A stretch of DNA of 64,000 nucleotides from Micromonospora avicenniae (lineage in GTDB: Bacteria > Actinomycetota > Actinomycetes > Mycobacteriales > Micromonosporaceae): positions 1 to 64,000 of the forward strand of contig NZ_FTNF01000008.1 of the NCBI RefSeq assembly GCF_900156065.1. Reading direction: 5' to 3'. This document shows, in pieces, positions 25,332 to 34,406 of this stretch; within the stretch, counting starts at the first letter, position 1, and each line of letters starts with the position of its first letter. Below the pieces are notes generated by a model. The model was not told the origin of the DNA and did no database searches. It was given only the letters and a program-made list of their open reading frames with translations. The position numbers and the translations under genes are program-made.

Positions 25332-26270
25332 TCACCGAGCCGGATGCGCCGCCAGCAACTCGTCGACCTCCACGGCGGTCGGAGCGGTCGCCGGTCCCTG
25401 CCGCGTGACGGCCAGCGCGGCGGAGGCGTTCGCGCGACGAACGGCCTGGACCGGGTCGAGACCACTCACGAGGGCCGCGACGAACGCGCCCACGTGGGCG
25501 TCCCCGGCGCCGTTGGTGTCCACCACGGCCACCGGGAAGGCCGGCACCCGCAGGGTTCGGCCGCCGGTGGCGAGCACTGCGCCCTGCGGCCCGGTGCGGA
25601 CCACCACGCCGGCCCGCGCGCCGCGCATCGCGAGAGCTGCGGCAGCCGCCTCCGGGGCGGCCTGATCGGTGAGTATTTGGGCCTCCCGCTCGTTGCAACT
25701 CCACCAGTCGGCGCGCTCCCAGGCCGACGCGAGCACGGGGGAGGGGATCTCGGCGACCAGGGGACCCGGGTCGATCACGACGGTGACCTCCGGGGGGATC
25801 GTCGGTAGCCAGGCCGCCAGTGCCGGGCCGTTGGACGGGTAGGCCAGGCTGTAGCCGGAGACGTACACGACGTCGCCGGGTCGCAGGTCGACCCGCGCCA
25901 GGTCCGCCGGTCCGAGCTGCGCCTCCGCGCCGACGCTCGTGGCGAAGGTGCGTTCCCCGCTCGGGTCGACAAGCGCGACGCTGAACCCGGTGTCGACATC
26001 CGGCAGCGCCGGCTGGACCAGCTCGAGGCCGGCCTGGACCAGCTGCTCGCGGGCCAGGTCCGCGAAGGGTCCGGTGCCGTGCATTCCGGCGTACGCCACG
26101 GACAGTCCCTGGCGTGCCGCGCTGACCATGACGTTGAGCCCGCCGCCGGCGGTGATCCGGCTGCTGGAGGCGAGGACGTCTCCGCCGACCTCGGGCAGCC
26201 GCGGCAGGTACATCACCACGTCGACGACGACGTTGCCGGTGTGCACCAGCCGCGGCGACGGCCCGGTCAT
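25332..26270 (-). CDS. PfkB-family carbohydrate/nucleoside kinase
   Basis: This 312-residue kinase has the PfkB fold. It has VHTGNVVVDVVMYLPRLPEVGGD at the start, the substrate-binding AGGGLNVMVSAARQG (signature 1 region), and the ATP/catalytic signature DTNGAGDAHVGAF with Asp as base. ATG 26270 overlaps the permease stop by ATGA, so it is translationally coupled and is the last gene of the GntR operon. By analogy with E. coli YegV it should phosphorylate the sugar or riboside brought in by the permease. Confidence 0.9.
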   Translation of the reverse strand: MTGPSPRLVHTGNVVVDVVMYLPRLPEVGGDVLASSSRITAGGGLNVMVSAARQGLSVAYAGMHGTGPFADLAREQLVQAGLELVQPALPDVDTGFSVALVDPSGERTFATSVGAEAQLGPADLARVDLRPGDVVYVSGYSLAYPSNGPALAAWLPTIPPEVTVVIDPGPLVAEIPSPVLASAWERADWWSCNEREAQILTDQAAPEAAAAALAMRGARAGVVVRTGPQGAVLATGGRTLRVPAFPVAVVDTNGAGDAHVGAFVAALVSGLDPVQAVRRANASAALAVTRQGPATAPTAVEVDELLAAHPAR

Positions 26271-27790
26271 CGCCGTGTCCCGGCGGTGCGGTCCTCTGCG
26301 TCCGCCTCGGGCCGGGCGTCCCCGCGTTGCCCTGCGGTGCCGCTGCGCCGGGCGCTCCTGACGCCGAACAGCAGGTACAGGGCGCCGGCGACGACGAACG
26401 CCGCGACCCAACCGAGGCCGTTGGTGCCCAGCCAGGAATCCGCGAGCGGTCCGCTGAACCAGACGTCGTCCGCCGAGGTCGAGGCCGTCAGGAAGAGCAG
26501 ACCGACGACGGTACCGGCCAGCCACGGCAGCACGGCCGACCAGCGGAACCCGCCGTGGTACCAGTAGGCGCTGGTCCGGGTGGTGTCCATCAGCCCGCGC
26601 GGGTCGTAGTCGCGCCGGAAGAGCATGTCGGCCAGGAATACCGCCACCCAGGCGGTGATCGGTACGGCGAGCAGCGAGATGAAGGTGATGAACGGCCCGT
26701 AGAAGTTCCCGGCGATCAGCATGAAGTAGATGCCACCGGCCAGGGTGAGCACGATGTCCAGGCCCACCGCCACCACCCGGCGGGTTCGGATGCCGAGGGT
26801 GATCATGGTCAGTCCGGCGGAGTAGACCGAGAGGTTGTTGGACAGCAGCAGGCCGCCGAAGGCGGCGAGCAGGTACGGCACCGCCATCCACGACGGAAGC
26901 ATCACCTGGATCGCCGAGACGGGGTCGCTGGCGGAGGCGAGGGTGCCGTCGCCGGCCGAGAGCAGACCACCCAACCCGATGAGCAGGAACAGCGGAATCC
27001 CGGCACCGGCCGAGGCCGCCGCCACGATCCGCCCGCCCGGCACGTTGCGGTGCTGGTAGCGGGCCATGTCCGCGCCGGCGTTCGCCCACCCGATGCCGGT
27101 GCCGGCGGCGATCACACCGATCCCGGCGATGACGACGCTCAGCGGTGCGGCCGGGGCGTCGAGCACGGCGTGCCAGTCCACCCGGGTGATCAGGAACGCG
27201 GCGACGACGATGTTCAACGCGCCGAAGACGTACGTCGCCCACTGCTGGATCCAGACCAGCGTGGCGTGCCCCAGACCGGAGACGACCAGGGTGAGCGCCA
27301 CGAAGGCCAGCAGGCTGATCACCGTGAGCACGGGGTTCGCCGTGAGCCCGAACGCGATGTCCAGCAGTGCCAGCAGCGCGTACGCGGCGGTCGTCGTGTT
27401 GACCGTCTCCCAGCCGACCCGGGACAGCCACGAGATCACGGTCGGCCCGTGGTTGCCGCGCGGTCCGAAGATCGCCCGGGACAACGTCATGCTGGGCGCG
27501 CCGCCCCACTTCCCGGCCACGCTGATCAGGCCGACGAGGGCGAACGAACCGAAGGAACCGATCGCGGCCACCAGCAGCGCCTGCCAGATGTTCATGCCGC
27601 GCAGCGCGACCAGGGTGGCGCCGAGCGGCAGTCCCAGGATCGAGATGTTGGCCGCGAACCAGACCCAAAAAAGTTGGCCCGGACCGCCCGTGCGCTCGGT
27701 GGAGGGCACCGGTTCGATGCCTCGGGTCTCGATGGCGCCGACCCGGTTGGTGTCGGCCGGAATCGTGCCGGCCAGGTCCGTCGTGGACAT
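26267..27790 (-). CDS. NCS1-family permease (purine-cytosine permease type)
   Basis: The 507-residue membrane protein has about twelve helices and NCS1 features. These include FAANISILGLPLGATLVAL near residue 45, WGGAPSMTLSRAIFGPRGN, GWETVNTTTAAYAL, and GIGWANAGADMARY. NCS1 proteins import nucleobases, nucleosides, allantoin or thiamine-like compounds with protons or sodium. The long Arg-rich C-tail (~40 residues) is cytoplasmic. It lies between the ADP-ribosylglycohydrolase (33 bp) and the overlapping kinase. This suggests the imported compound is split by the hydrolase and phosphorylated by the kinase. Confidence 0.9.
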   Translation of the reverse strand: MSTTDLAGTIPADTNRVGAIETRGIEPVPSTERTGGPGQLFWVWFAANISILGLPLGATLVALRGMNIWQALLVAAIGSFGSFALVGLISVAGKWGGAPSMTLSRAIFGPRGNHGPTVISWLSRVGWETVNTTTAAYALLALLDIAFGLTANPVLTVISLLAFVALTLVVSGLGHATLVWIQQWATYVFGALNIVVAAFLITRVDWHAVLDAPAAPLSVVIAGIGVIAAGTGIGWANAGADMARYQHRNVPGGRIVAAASAGAGIPLFLLIGLGGLLSAGDGTLASASDPVSAIQVMLPSWMAVPYLLAAFGGLLLSNNLSVYSAGLTMITLGIRTRRVVAVGLDIVLTLAGGIYFMLIAGNFYGPFITFISLLAVPITAWVAVFLADMLFRRDYDPRGLMDTTRTSAYWYHGGFRWSAVLPWLAGTVVGLLFLTASTSADDVWFSGPLADSWLGTNGLGWVAAFVVAGALYLLFGVRSARRSGTAGQRGDARPEADAEDRTAGTRR

Positions 27791-27823
27791 CGTCGTCCTG
27801 CCTTTCCCTGCGGGTGCCGGCCG

Positions 27824-28843
27824 TCAGCGGGGCTGACGAAGGGCGAGCAGTTGGGTCGCCAGTTCTGCCAGTGGAAGATGGTTGGCTCTTGCGATCGTTT
27901 CCCGTGCGGTGTCCGGGAAGGATTCGACTCCGTGGCCGGCGCCGGCGATGGCGCCCACCATGGCGGCGATCGTGTCGGTGTCACCGCCGAGACCCGCCGC
28001 GAGCAGGCAGGCCTGCCACGGGTCGTCGGGGTGAACGGCGAGCACCGCGAATGCCGCCGGAACCGACTCCTGCGTCGCCACGCTCGTCCCGACCAGGCGG
28101 TAGATCAGGTCGGCCGCCTCGTCCGGCGTCCGGCCGGCGACCAGTTCGGCGGCCCAGGCGATCCGGGTGGCGATGTCCGCCGCCGCGATCCAGTTGCCGC
28201 GTCCCGCGGCCAGCTGCGCCGCCCGCACGGCCGTCGCCGTGGCGGTCGCGGTGTCCGCACCGTCCAGGCCGGCGCTGACCGCGGCGGCGACCGCGGCGGC
28301 GCCGGCCAGGGCGACGCCGGTGTTGTGGGTGACCCAGCTCGCCTCGACGACGCGATCGACGAGCAGGTCCAGGTCGGCCGCGGGTACGGCGATCCCCACC
28401 GGCGCGATTCGCATCGCTGCCCCGTTCGTCGTGCCGAACCGGCCGGCCTCCTCGAGGGGACGGCCGGCGGCCACGGCGGCGACCGCCGCCCGGGTCGACG
28501 GGCCGAGCAGGTCCAGCGATCCACGCCGGCGCATGTCGTCCTCCCAGGCGAGCAGCGCCCGGGCGAGGCGGTGCCCGTCGACGTGCCCCCGACCGTCGAG
28601 GAGCAGCCGCCCGAGCAGCAGCGCCTGCTCGGTGTCGTCGGTCACCGTGCCGGCGGGCATCCCGGGCGCGATCGGCTGGTCCGCGGGGCCCGGCTCGAAG
28701 CCGGCCAACCGGCGGTGGCGGGCGACTATCCGCTCGCGCGGCATGGACTGGGTCGGCATGCCGAGCGCGTCGCCGACGGCGAGCCCGGTCAGGGCCCCGA
28801 CGGCTCGCGATTCGATCGGCACAGCAGGATACGGGGTACTCAT
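27824..28843 (-). CDS. ADP-ribosylglycohydrolase-family protein
   Basis: The 339-residue all-helical protein carries the binuclear-magnesium motifs of the family. These are GLAVGDALGMPTQSMP, TVTDDTEQALLLGRLLL with DDTE, and GGDTDTIAAMVGAIAGA near the C-terminus. Known members remove ADP-ribose from proteins or small molecules. YegU of E. coli is in the same family but has no settled substrate. ATG 28843 overlaps the GntR stop by ATGA. Its coupling to a permease and a kinase points to hydrolysis of an imported N-riboside, which is inference. Confidence 0.9.
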   Translation of the reverse strand: MSTPYPAVPIESRAVGALTGLAVGDALGMPTQSMPRERIVARHRRLAGFEPGPADQPIAPGMPAGTVTDDTEQALLLGRLLLDGRGHVDGHRLARALLAWEDDMRRRGSLDLLGPSTRAAVAAVAAGRPLEEAGRFGTTNGAAMRIAPVGIAVPAADLDLLVDRVVEASWVTHNTGVALAGAAAVAAAVSAGLDGADTATATATAVRAAQLAAGRGNWIAAADIATRIAWAAELVAGRTPDEAADLIYRLVGTSVATQESVPAAFAVLAVHPDDPWQACLLAAGLGGDTDTIAAMVGAIAGAGHGVESFPDTARETIARANHLPLAELATQLLALRQPR

Positions 28844-29559
28844 TCCGACGCCTCTCCGAAGCGCAGGTGCAGCCGGAACCGGTCGGGGTTCAACAGGCTC
28901 TCCACGTACTCGACGAATTCACCCCGCGCGTCCCGACTCAGCCGTTGGGTGCGCAGGTAGAGATCACCGGGAGCGCAACCGAGCAGCTCGGCATCCGATT
29001 GCGTCACCCGGGACAGATCCACCCATTCCTCGCCCTGCACGGGCGTGAGCCCGGCCGAGCGCAGCGCCGCGTACAGGGAGCCGGTGAGACCCTGTTCGGG
29101 CAGGTTGCGCAGCGGGCCGACGGCAGGAACCAGGCTCCGCTCGATCGAGATCGCCCGGCCTTCGTCGAGCGACCTGAGCCGGTCGACGGCGACGCACTCG
29201 GCTGACTGCAGGTCGAACCGCTCGGCCAGCTCGGGCTCGTGGACCAGCTCGAGACGCAGGATGCGTACGGTTGTGGGGACGCCCTGCTCGGCCAGGGCCC
29301 GGGACCAGCCAAGCCGGTCGTCGATCGTCCGGCCGTCGAAGGTCACGAACGATCCCTTGCCGGAGCGGGTCTCGATCAACCCCTGGCGGATCAGGTCGGC
29401 GAGGGCCTGGCGGACAGTGTTCCGGCTCACGTCGAACCGGGTCGCGAGAGCATGCTCGCCGGGCAGCTGGCTGCCGAGGGCCAGCCGGCCACCACGGATC
29501 TCCCGGGCGAGCTGCTCAGCGACCCGCTCGTGCTTGAGCTTGAGAACCTGTCCGAACAT
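28840..29559 (-). CDS. GntR-family transcriptional regulator (HutC type)
   Basis: The 239-residue regulator has a winged HTH (ERVAEQLAREIRGGRLALGSQLP, partial; ATRFDVSRNTVRQALADLI; GSFVTF). A UTRA effector domain follows to the C-terminus (ECVAVDRLRSLDEGRAISIERS, partial, and YVESLLNPDRFRLHL). ATG 29559 is preferred: the HTH begins right after it and the open frame upstream is not conserved in style. No clear ribosome site is seen, so it may be leaderless. It is the first gene of the four-gene operon and should regulate it, perhaps through the palindrome at 29554. Confidence 0.88.
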   Translation of the reverse strand: MFGQVLKLKHERVAEQLAREIRGGRLALGSQLPGEHALATRFDVSRNTVRQALADLIRQGLIETRSGKGSFVTFDGRTIDDRLGWSRALAEQGVPTTVRILRLELVHEPELAERFDLQSAECVAVDRLRSLDEGRAISIERSLVPAVGPLRNLPEQGLTGSLYAALRSAGLTPVQGEEWVDLSRVTQSDAELLGCAPGDLYLRTQRLSRDARGEFVEYVESLLNPDRFRLHLRFGEASE

Positions 29560-29563
29560 GTTC
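29554..29563 (-). promoter_or_regulatory. Possible autoregulatory palindrome over the GntR start
   Basis: GAACATGTTC is a perfect 10-bp palindrome that contains the ATG start codon of the GntR gene. HutC-type operators are short AT-centred palindromes, and this position suits autorepression, but the match is short and could be chance. Confidence 0.35.
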
Positions 29564-29726
29564 AGAAGGTTAACTCTGGCCAGGACGTTCAGCCAGTCGC
29601 CACGATCATCCCCCGGCACGCGCAGCGACCAGCGGCACCGTCAGTGCGGAAAGGGCACTGACCGGCAGGCGTGACGACCAGCGGACCGGCCGCCCGGAGA
29701 AAACGACGCAGCTGGCCCCGAACTGC

Positions 29727-31067
29727 CTACTGCGGCCGGATGTTGTGGTTGTGGGCGAACAGGTTGGTGGGATCGTACTGACGCTTGACCGCCACAAGCC
29801 GCTGGTAGGTCTCCGCGGGATAGATCGCCGCGACGTCCTCGTCCGTGGCGCTGCCAAGGAAGTTCGCGTAGGCGCCGTTGGTGTGCGGCGCGAGTCTCCG
29901 CCAGATCGCCTCAAGCGCGGGACGAATCGCCCCGACGACCGGTTCCGGACCCGCTGCGGTGGTCACGACCATCAACTCCGCTTCGCGGTGCGTGTAGGCG
30001 GTGGCGTCGCCGGGGATCCGGGATACCGCACCGCCGACGCTGCGAACGGCGATGAGCGGTGACCCTTGGGACGTTCCGACCTCGCTGAGGATCTGCAGGA
30101 CCTCGGATACCGATTCCTTGTCGACAAACGCGCTCCGGCTCAGGAACTGAATTCCCGGCGGTGGGGCCACGCCGTCCACGAGCGTGTCGGCATAGGGCTG
30201 CAGCGCCACGTTGTCGTCGATCACCGTACCGAGCTGGCGGATCGGGTCGATGGCCTGTGCCGCGGGCGCCGGGTCATCGCCGTCGAAGGCGACGTAGATT
30301 TCCACCGGTGCTTCAGGTCCGCCCGCGAGTGGATTGGCGAGGTTCACAGTCGAGGTGAGCGCTTCGGGCGCGGTACGGAGGTAGTCCGCCCACCCCTGCA
30401 GCACGCTGGCCGCCTCGGATGCCGGAAAGGCGATCCTGCCGAAGAAGACGTCCGTCGTCGGGTGCGCCACGAACTGGAAGGCGGTGACGATCCCGAAGTT
30501 CCCGCCGCCGCCGCGAATCGCCCAGAACAGCTCTGGGTTCTCCGCTGCACTCGTGTGCACGAGGACTCCGTCGGCGGTGACCACCTCCGCGGCGGCCACG
30601 TTGTCGATGGCCAGGCCGTATCTCCTGACCTTCCAGCCGATGCCGCCGTTCAACGTCAGCCCGCCGACACCGACCCGCTTGTTGTCGCCCGAGGAGATCG
30701 CCAGGCCGTGTGGGGCGAGAGCGGCAGCGACCTGACCCCAGGTGGCACCGCCACCGATCCGCACGAGGTGGCGTTCCTTGTCGATGAGCTGCACGCTCGT
30801 GAGCCGGCTGAGGTCGATCACGACGCCGCCGTCGTTGGTGCCGAAGCCCGGGAAGCTGTGCCCGCCACCCCGCACGGCCAGCGCAAGCCCCGCGCCGGCC
30901 GCGAACCGGACGCCTGCTTGCACGTCGCTGACGTCCTTGGGGCGCAGGACATAGGCAGGACTACCGGAAGCGAACGGTGAGTGCCTCGCCGATTCGTACT
31001 CCGGCTCACCCGGTTCGATGATGTCGCCGCCGAAGTCGCGCCGAAGCCTTTCCGCCGGTGAGCTCAC
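29727..31067 (-). CDS. FAD-linked oxidase with BBE domain (berberine-bridge type)
   Basis: This 446-residue enzyme has the VAO-type FAD domain. RGGGHSFPGFGTNDGGVVIDLS (partial RGGGHSFPGFGTND) carries the His that usually binds FAD covalently. GVGGLTLNGGIGW and AIRGGGGNFGIVTAFQF follow, and the C-terminal BBE segment ends YDPTNLFAHNHNIRP. Such enzymes oxidise sugars or natural products with O2. Only the 6-S-cysteine partner (xxGxC) seems absent, so probably only the histidyl bond exists. GTG 31067 has GGAAGGA five bases upstream. No signal peptide. Divergent from the phosphatase-family gene. Confidence 0.88.
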   Translation of the reverse strand: MSSPAERLRRDFGGDIIEPGEPEYESARHSPFASGSPAYVLRPKDVSDVQAGVRFAAGAGLALAVRGGGHSFPGFGTNDGGVVIDLSRLTSVQLIDKERHLVRIGGGATWGQVAAALAPHGLAISSGDNKRVGVGGLTLNGGIGWKVRRYGLAIDNVAAAEVVTADGVLVHTSAAENPELFWAIRGGGGNFGIVTAFQFVAHPTTDVFFGRIAFPASEAASVLQGWADYLRTAPEALTSTVNLANPLAGGPEAPVEIYVAFDGDDPAPAAQAIDPIRQLGTVIDDNVALQPYADTLVDGVAPPPGIQFLSRSAFVDKESVSEVLQILSEVGTSQGSPLIAVRSVGGAVSRIPGDATAYTHREAELMVVTTAAGPEPVVGAIRPALEAIWRRLAPHTNGAYANFLGSATDEDVAAIYPAETYQRLVAVKRQYDPTNLFAHNHNIRPQ

Positions 31068-31274
31068 GATGTTCCTTCCGCGCAGGAGGATTTGATCCCT
31101 ACGTGGTAATGACGAGGTAGCCCGGCAAGGTGTGATACCCAGAGGCTGTGAACTGCGTCTCCCGGTCGGGCGTATTCGGCCGTCCGCTCCTGTGCGTACG
31201 GCGAGGCACCGATGGCGGAACAGGTCGTCGGCGGGCGTCCTGAGGGCCACGCGGGCCTGATAGCGTCGATGCTC

Positions 31275-32039
31275 GTGGATCGCGCCGATGACCTACGACT
31301 CGCGTTCGACACATCGGATCTGGCGGCGGAACTCGCGCTCGCTCATTTCGAGTCTGGCGTTCCGGCAACGCTGAAGGCTGACGGCACACCGGTCACGGAA
31401 GCCGACCGGGCGGTCGAGCGTTTGTTTCGCGAGACGCTGTCCTCGGCGAGGCCGGACGATGCACTCCTCGGCGAGGAGTTCGGTCGAGTCGGAGAGTCCG
31501 AGCGGGTCTGGATCATCGACCCGATCGACGGCACGTCGTTCTTCAGCCGGCGTGACCCGAACTGGCGGATCCACGTCGCGCTGCAGGTCGCTGGGAGCAT
31601 CGAGCTCGCGGTCGTCACCGCTCCTGCGCTGCGCCGCTGCTGGTGGGCGACCCGAGGCGGTGGTTCCTTCGAGTCGTCCTGGCCCCGCGAGGAGGCCGAG
31701 ACGAAGCGCCTTGCGGTCAGCGCCACCTCGGTGTTGGCCGATGCTCGACTCGAAGCTCTGGACGACGTGTCCGGCGCTGATCTCCCACCGGGTGTGGCCC
31801 ACGCACCGGCAAGCCCCCTTCCGCTCGTCGAGCTCGTGCGGGGCCAGATCGATGCCTTCCTGGTCGAGCGCTATTACGTCTGGGATCACGCGCCGTGGAT
31901 CCTCCTGGTCGAGGAAGCGGGCGGCCGTTTCACCGATCGAACCGGAGGACACGCGGGCGATCAAGGCGGTGGCCTGTACTCCAACGCCGACCTGCACGGC
32001 CAGTTGCTGACCGCGCTTGGTTACCCCGCGCGCCCTTGA
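31275..32039 (+). CDS. Inositol-monophosphatase-family phosphatase (HisN-like)
   Basis: The 254-residue protein has the FIG superfamily metal site. It shows DGTPVTEADRAVE, LLGEEFG with paired Glu, WIIDPIDGTSFFSR (Asp-Pro-x-Asp-Gly), and the C-terminal YVWDHAPWILLVEEAGG. It is close in plan to actinobacterial histidinol-phosphate phosphatase HisN, but inositol-1-phosphate or other sugar phosphates are possible. The start is uncertain. TAGCGT at 31261-31266 would place a leaderless start at GTG 31275, while ATG 31269 and ATG 31212 are in frame. No his genes are nearby. Confidence 0.85.
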   Translation: MDRADDLRLAFDTSDLAAELALAHFESGVPATLKADGTPVTEADRAVERLFRETLSSARPDDALLGEEFGRVGESERVWIIDPIDGTSFFSRRDPNWRIHVALQVAGSIELAVVTAPALRRCWWATRGGGSFESSWPREEAETKRLAVSATSVLADARLEALDDVSGADLPPGVAHAPASPLPLVELVRGQIDAFLVERYYVWDHAPWILLVEEAGGRFTDRTGGHAGDQGGGLYSNADLHGQLLTALGYPARP

Positions 32040-32195
32040 CCCCCGTCGGCGGCTCCGGCGCGATCACCGAGCCCATCAGCAGCCCCGAAGGGACCGCTCA
32101 GAGTCGGCGGCAGGGAAGGTGAACCGTGTGATCGGCCCCCGAGCTGCTGGGATGGGTCTCGGATCCCGCCGAGAATGGTCCACCACCGAGCGCAG

Positions 32196-32225
32196 AAGAG
32201 GCACCCCCGGGCGAGGGTGCCTCTT
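32196..32225. terminator. Bidirectional terminator
   Basis: An 11-bp perfect stem (AAGAGGCACCC and complement) with an 8-base loop separates the converging phosphatase and CocE-type genes; T and A residues flank it on the two sides. Confidence 0.8.
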
Positions 32226-32254
32226 GCTGGTCGTCGTCGGGAGTCAGCGGTTGG

Positions 32255-34174
32255 TCAGCGCTGCGGGATCCCGGCTCGGCGGGCGGCCTGCTGACCGCCG
32301 AGCACCGGCAGGGAGAGGTGACTGACCTTGGTGTTCACGGTGACGTCCGGTCGCGACGCGAGCGTTTCGGCCGAGTAGCTGCGGTAGCTGCCGACGATGA
32401 TGACGCCGATCCGGTTGCCGGCGGAGAAGACGTAGTCCTCAGGCAGCAGGGGGATGCTGATGTCGTACATCGTGCCGGGCGTCATCGGCTCGGGGGCCGC
32501 GACCGAGTCCCGGTTCTGCCCGTCGCGGATCCCCTTGGTCACCCGCCATTGCGTGACGTCGGTCGGCCGGTAGGCGATGGGCCGGTAGCACCCGTCGTCG
32601 GCTGGGCTCGACTCGCCGTAGCACTGCTCGGGCAGCGTCGTCTGAAGGACACCGTCGCCGGATCGGCTGTTCTGCGTGCTCGGTCCGTACTCGACGAGGA
32701 TCGCGCCGAAGTAGGCCTCGTCGAGACTCGACGACGCGGTGAGGTTGACGACGGGGGTGCCGGAGATGCGCAGGTCCTCGGTGAGCGGCGGGGACAGGAA
32801 GGCCAACCGGTTCCCGTCCGGCTGATCCGGGTTGCTGATCATAGCGGCTTCGGTCTGGCTGGGGTTGTCGGTGAACGTCCGGGTCGTCGGCGCGCCCATG
32901 GCCGGGGTGAGTGCGAGGTCCCCGGCGCTGTCGGCCCCGGAACGCAACCAGACGTTGACGTTTCCGGTGCCGGGGATCGGCCAGTCCGCGTGCTGTTCCC
33001 AGACGCCGACGGACGGTTCCACATCGACTCCCGGCTCACTCATGATCCCGTTGTCGATGCCCTGGAGCCAGTAGTCGAACCAGCGGTGCAACGTGTCGAC
33101 CCAGACCTCCCGGCGGAACTCGAACGGGTCGATGTGGCCGACGCGGCCGACCCACAGCTTTCGCGGCACGTCGTACGTCTTCAGTGCCTGCCAGAACTTG
33201 CTGAAGTGATCAGCTCGGACGTTGTCGTCCTGTATGCCGTGCACGAGGAACACACTGGCCTTGATCTTCGCGGCGTCGTCCAGGTAGTTCCGCTCGTGCC
33301 AGAACGGCGTGTAGTCGCCGTGCTCGTCGCCGTCGTCGGCCGCGATCTCGTTCCAGACCGGCGCGCACTTCGTTTGACGAGCAGAGTCGTCGGCCGTGAT
33401 GGTCCGGGCGAGCGACCCGAGATAGTTGTTGCCCCGCGTGACGATGCCGTTGCCGCGGGTGTAGTCGTAGTAGTTGTACGGGCCGGAGATGGGAACAACG
33501 GTGGACAGGCCATCAACGCCGGACGCTGCCGCGGCCATCGCCAGCGACCCGTCGTACGACTTTCCGATCATCCCCGACTTGCCGTTGTGCCAGTCGGCCA
33601 CCACCGGATCGCCGTTGGAGTCGTGCGCGTTGCGGCGGCCGTTGAGCCAGTCGACCACCACCGGTCCGGTGGCGTTCTCGTTCGCACCCTGGATGGTCGG
33701 GCAGCCGGTCGAGCCGGCCGTGCCGACCATGTCGACGAGCGCGATCGCGTAGCCACGGGGCACGAAATAGTTGTCGTAGAACAGCGGCCAGCGGTCGAGA
33801 AGACCGTCACCGTCGGTGTCCACCTTGAGCTCGGACTCGTTGCCGCGCCCCAAGGTGGTGTAGTACGGGCTGTTGTCGATGATGACGGGGGCCTTCAGGC
33901 CCTGCTCGGTGGCGGCCGGCCGGATGAGGTCGACGCGGACGACGTCCTTGATGCCGTCCCGGTCACTGTCGAAGTCGGTGTCGACCCAGACCCGCTCGCG
34001 GATCGCATCGGCATATCCGAACACCGGCTGGGTGACTCCGTCCGCCACGGTGACCGTCGGCGTCTCCACCCGCTCGGCGGCGATCGCCGGCGTCGTCACG
34101 GCCAGCATCACCATCACCGCGCCGACCGGAATGATCGTCCTCAAGACCTGCCTCCTCATCCGGCCGGCGGGCAA
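32255..34174 (-). CDS. Secreted Xaa-Pro dipeptidyl-peptidase-like hydrolase (S15/CocE family)
   Basis: This 639-residue secreted enzyme has a signal peptide (VGAVMVMLAVTTPAIA, cut near AIAAE). The S15 core has the nucleophile elbow GKSGMIGKSYDGSLA, and FLVHGIQDDNV and GRVGHIDPFEF carry the expected acid and His. A C-terminal jelly-roll follows (ISGTPVVNLTASSSLDEAYF, partial). It is closer to true X-prolyl dipeptidyl aminopeptidases than the gene at 1563. TTG 34174 is chosen because AGGAGAGCG precedes it; ATG 34159 lacks a ribosome site. It may act with the M14 carboxypeptidase upstream in extracellular peptide use. Confidence 0.88.
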   Translation of the reverse strand: MPAGRMRRQVLRTIIPVGAVMVMLAVTTPAIAAERVETPTVTVADGVTQPVFGYADAIRERVWVDTDFDSDRDGIKDVVRVDLIRPAATEQGLKAPVIIDNSPYYTTLGRGNESELKVDTDGDGLLDRWPLFYDNYFVPRGYAIALVDMVGTAGSTGCPTIQGANENATGPVVVDWLNGRRNAHDSNGDPVVADWHNGKSGMIGKSYDGSLAMAAAASGVDGLSTVVPISGPYNYYDYTRGNGIVTRGNNYLGSLARTITADDSARQTKCAPVWNEIAADDGDEHGDYTPFWHERNYLDDAAKIKASVFLVHGIQDDNVRADHFSKFWQALKTYDVPRKLWVGRVGHIDPFEFRREVWVDTLHRWFDYWLQGIDNGIMSEPGVDVEPSVGVWEQHADWPIPGTGNVNVWLRSGADSAGDLALTPAMGAPTTRTFTDNPSQTEAAMISNPDQPDGNRLAFLSPPLTEDLRISGTPVVNLTASSSLDEAYFGAILVEYGPSTQNSRSGDGVLQTTLPEQCYGESSPADDGCYRPIAYRPTDVTQWRVTKGIRDGQNRDSVAAPEPMTPGTMYDISIPLLPEDYVFSAGNRIGVIIVGSYRSYSAETLASRPDVTVNTKVSHLSLPVLGGQQAARRAGIPQR

Positions 34175-34406
34175 CGCTCTCCTGGCGCGCCGGCGCGACC
34201 ATCACCGCACGCTACGAAACGGCCGCATGATCGTCATCAGGCAGATGCACGAAGTCCGCGGCGCGCCACATAGGCATCTGCCGAGACGATTCCCGATGAG
34301 TCCCGCGCCGGAGCGCCGGCGGGCCACGGCCGCGGGGCTGGGGCCGCCGGCTCGACCAGCTGGCCGAGCCCTCGGTGAGCCCGGAGCCGGCGCGCCTCTC
34401 CGCCGG

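Noticed and set aside
25332..27668. 778-codon frame that would fuse permease-region sequence to the PfkB kinase
   Set aside because: Its first ~465 codons are an out-of-frame reading of the permease gene; kinase similarity starts exactly at ATG 26270, which overlaps the permease stop.
26327..28960. Very long plus-strand open frame (877 codons) across the nucleoside operon
   Set aside because: It is the mirror of three real minus-strand genes with clear motifs and overlaps; its translation is Gly/Arg/Asp/His-rich low complexity without domains.
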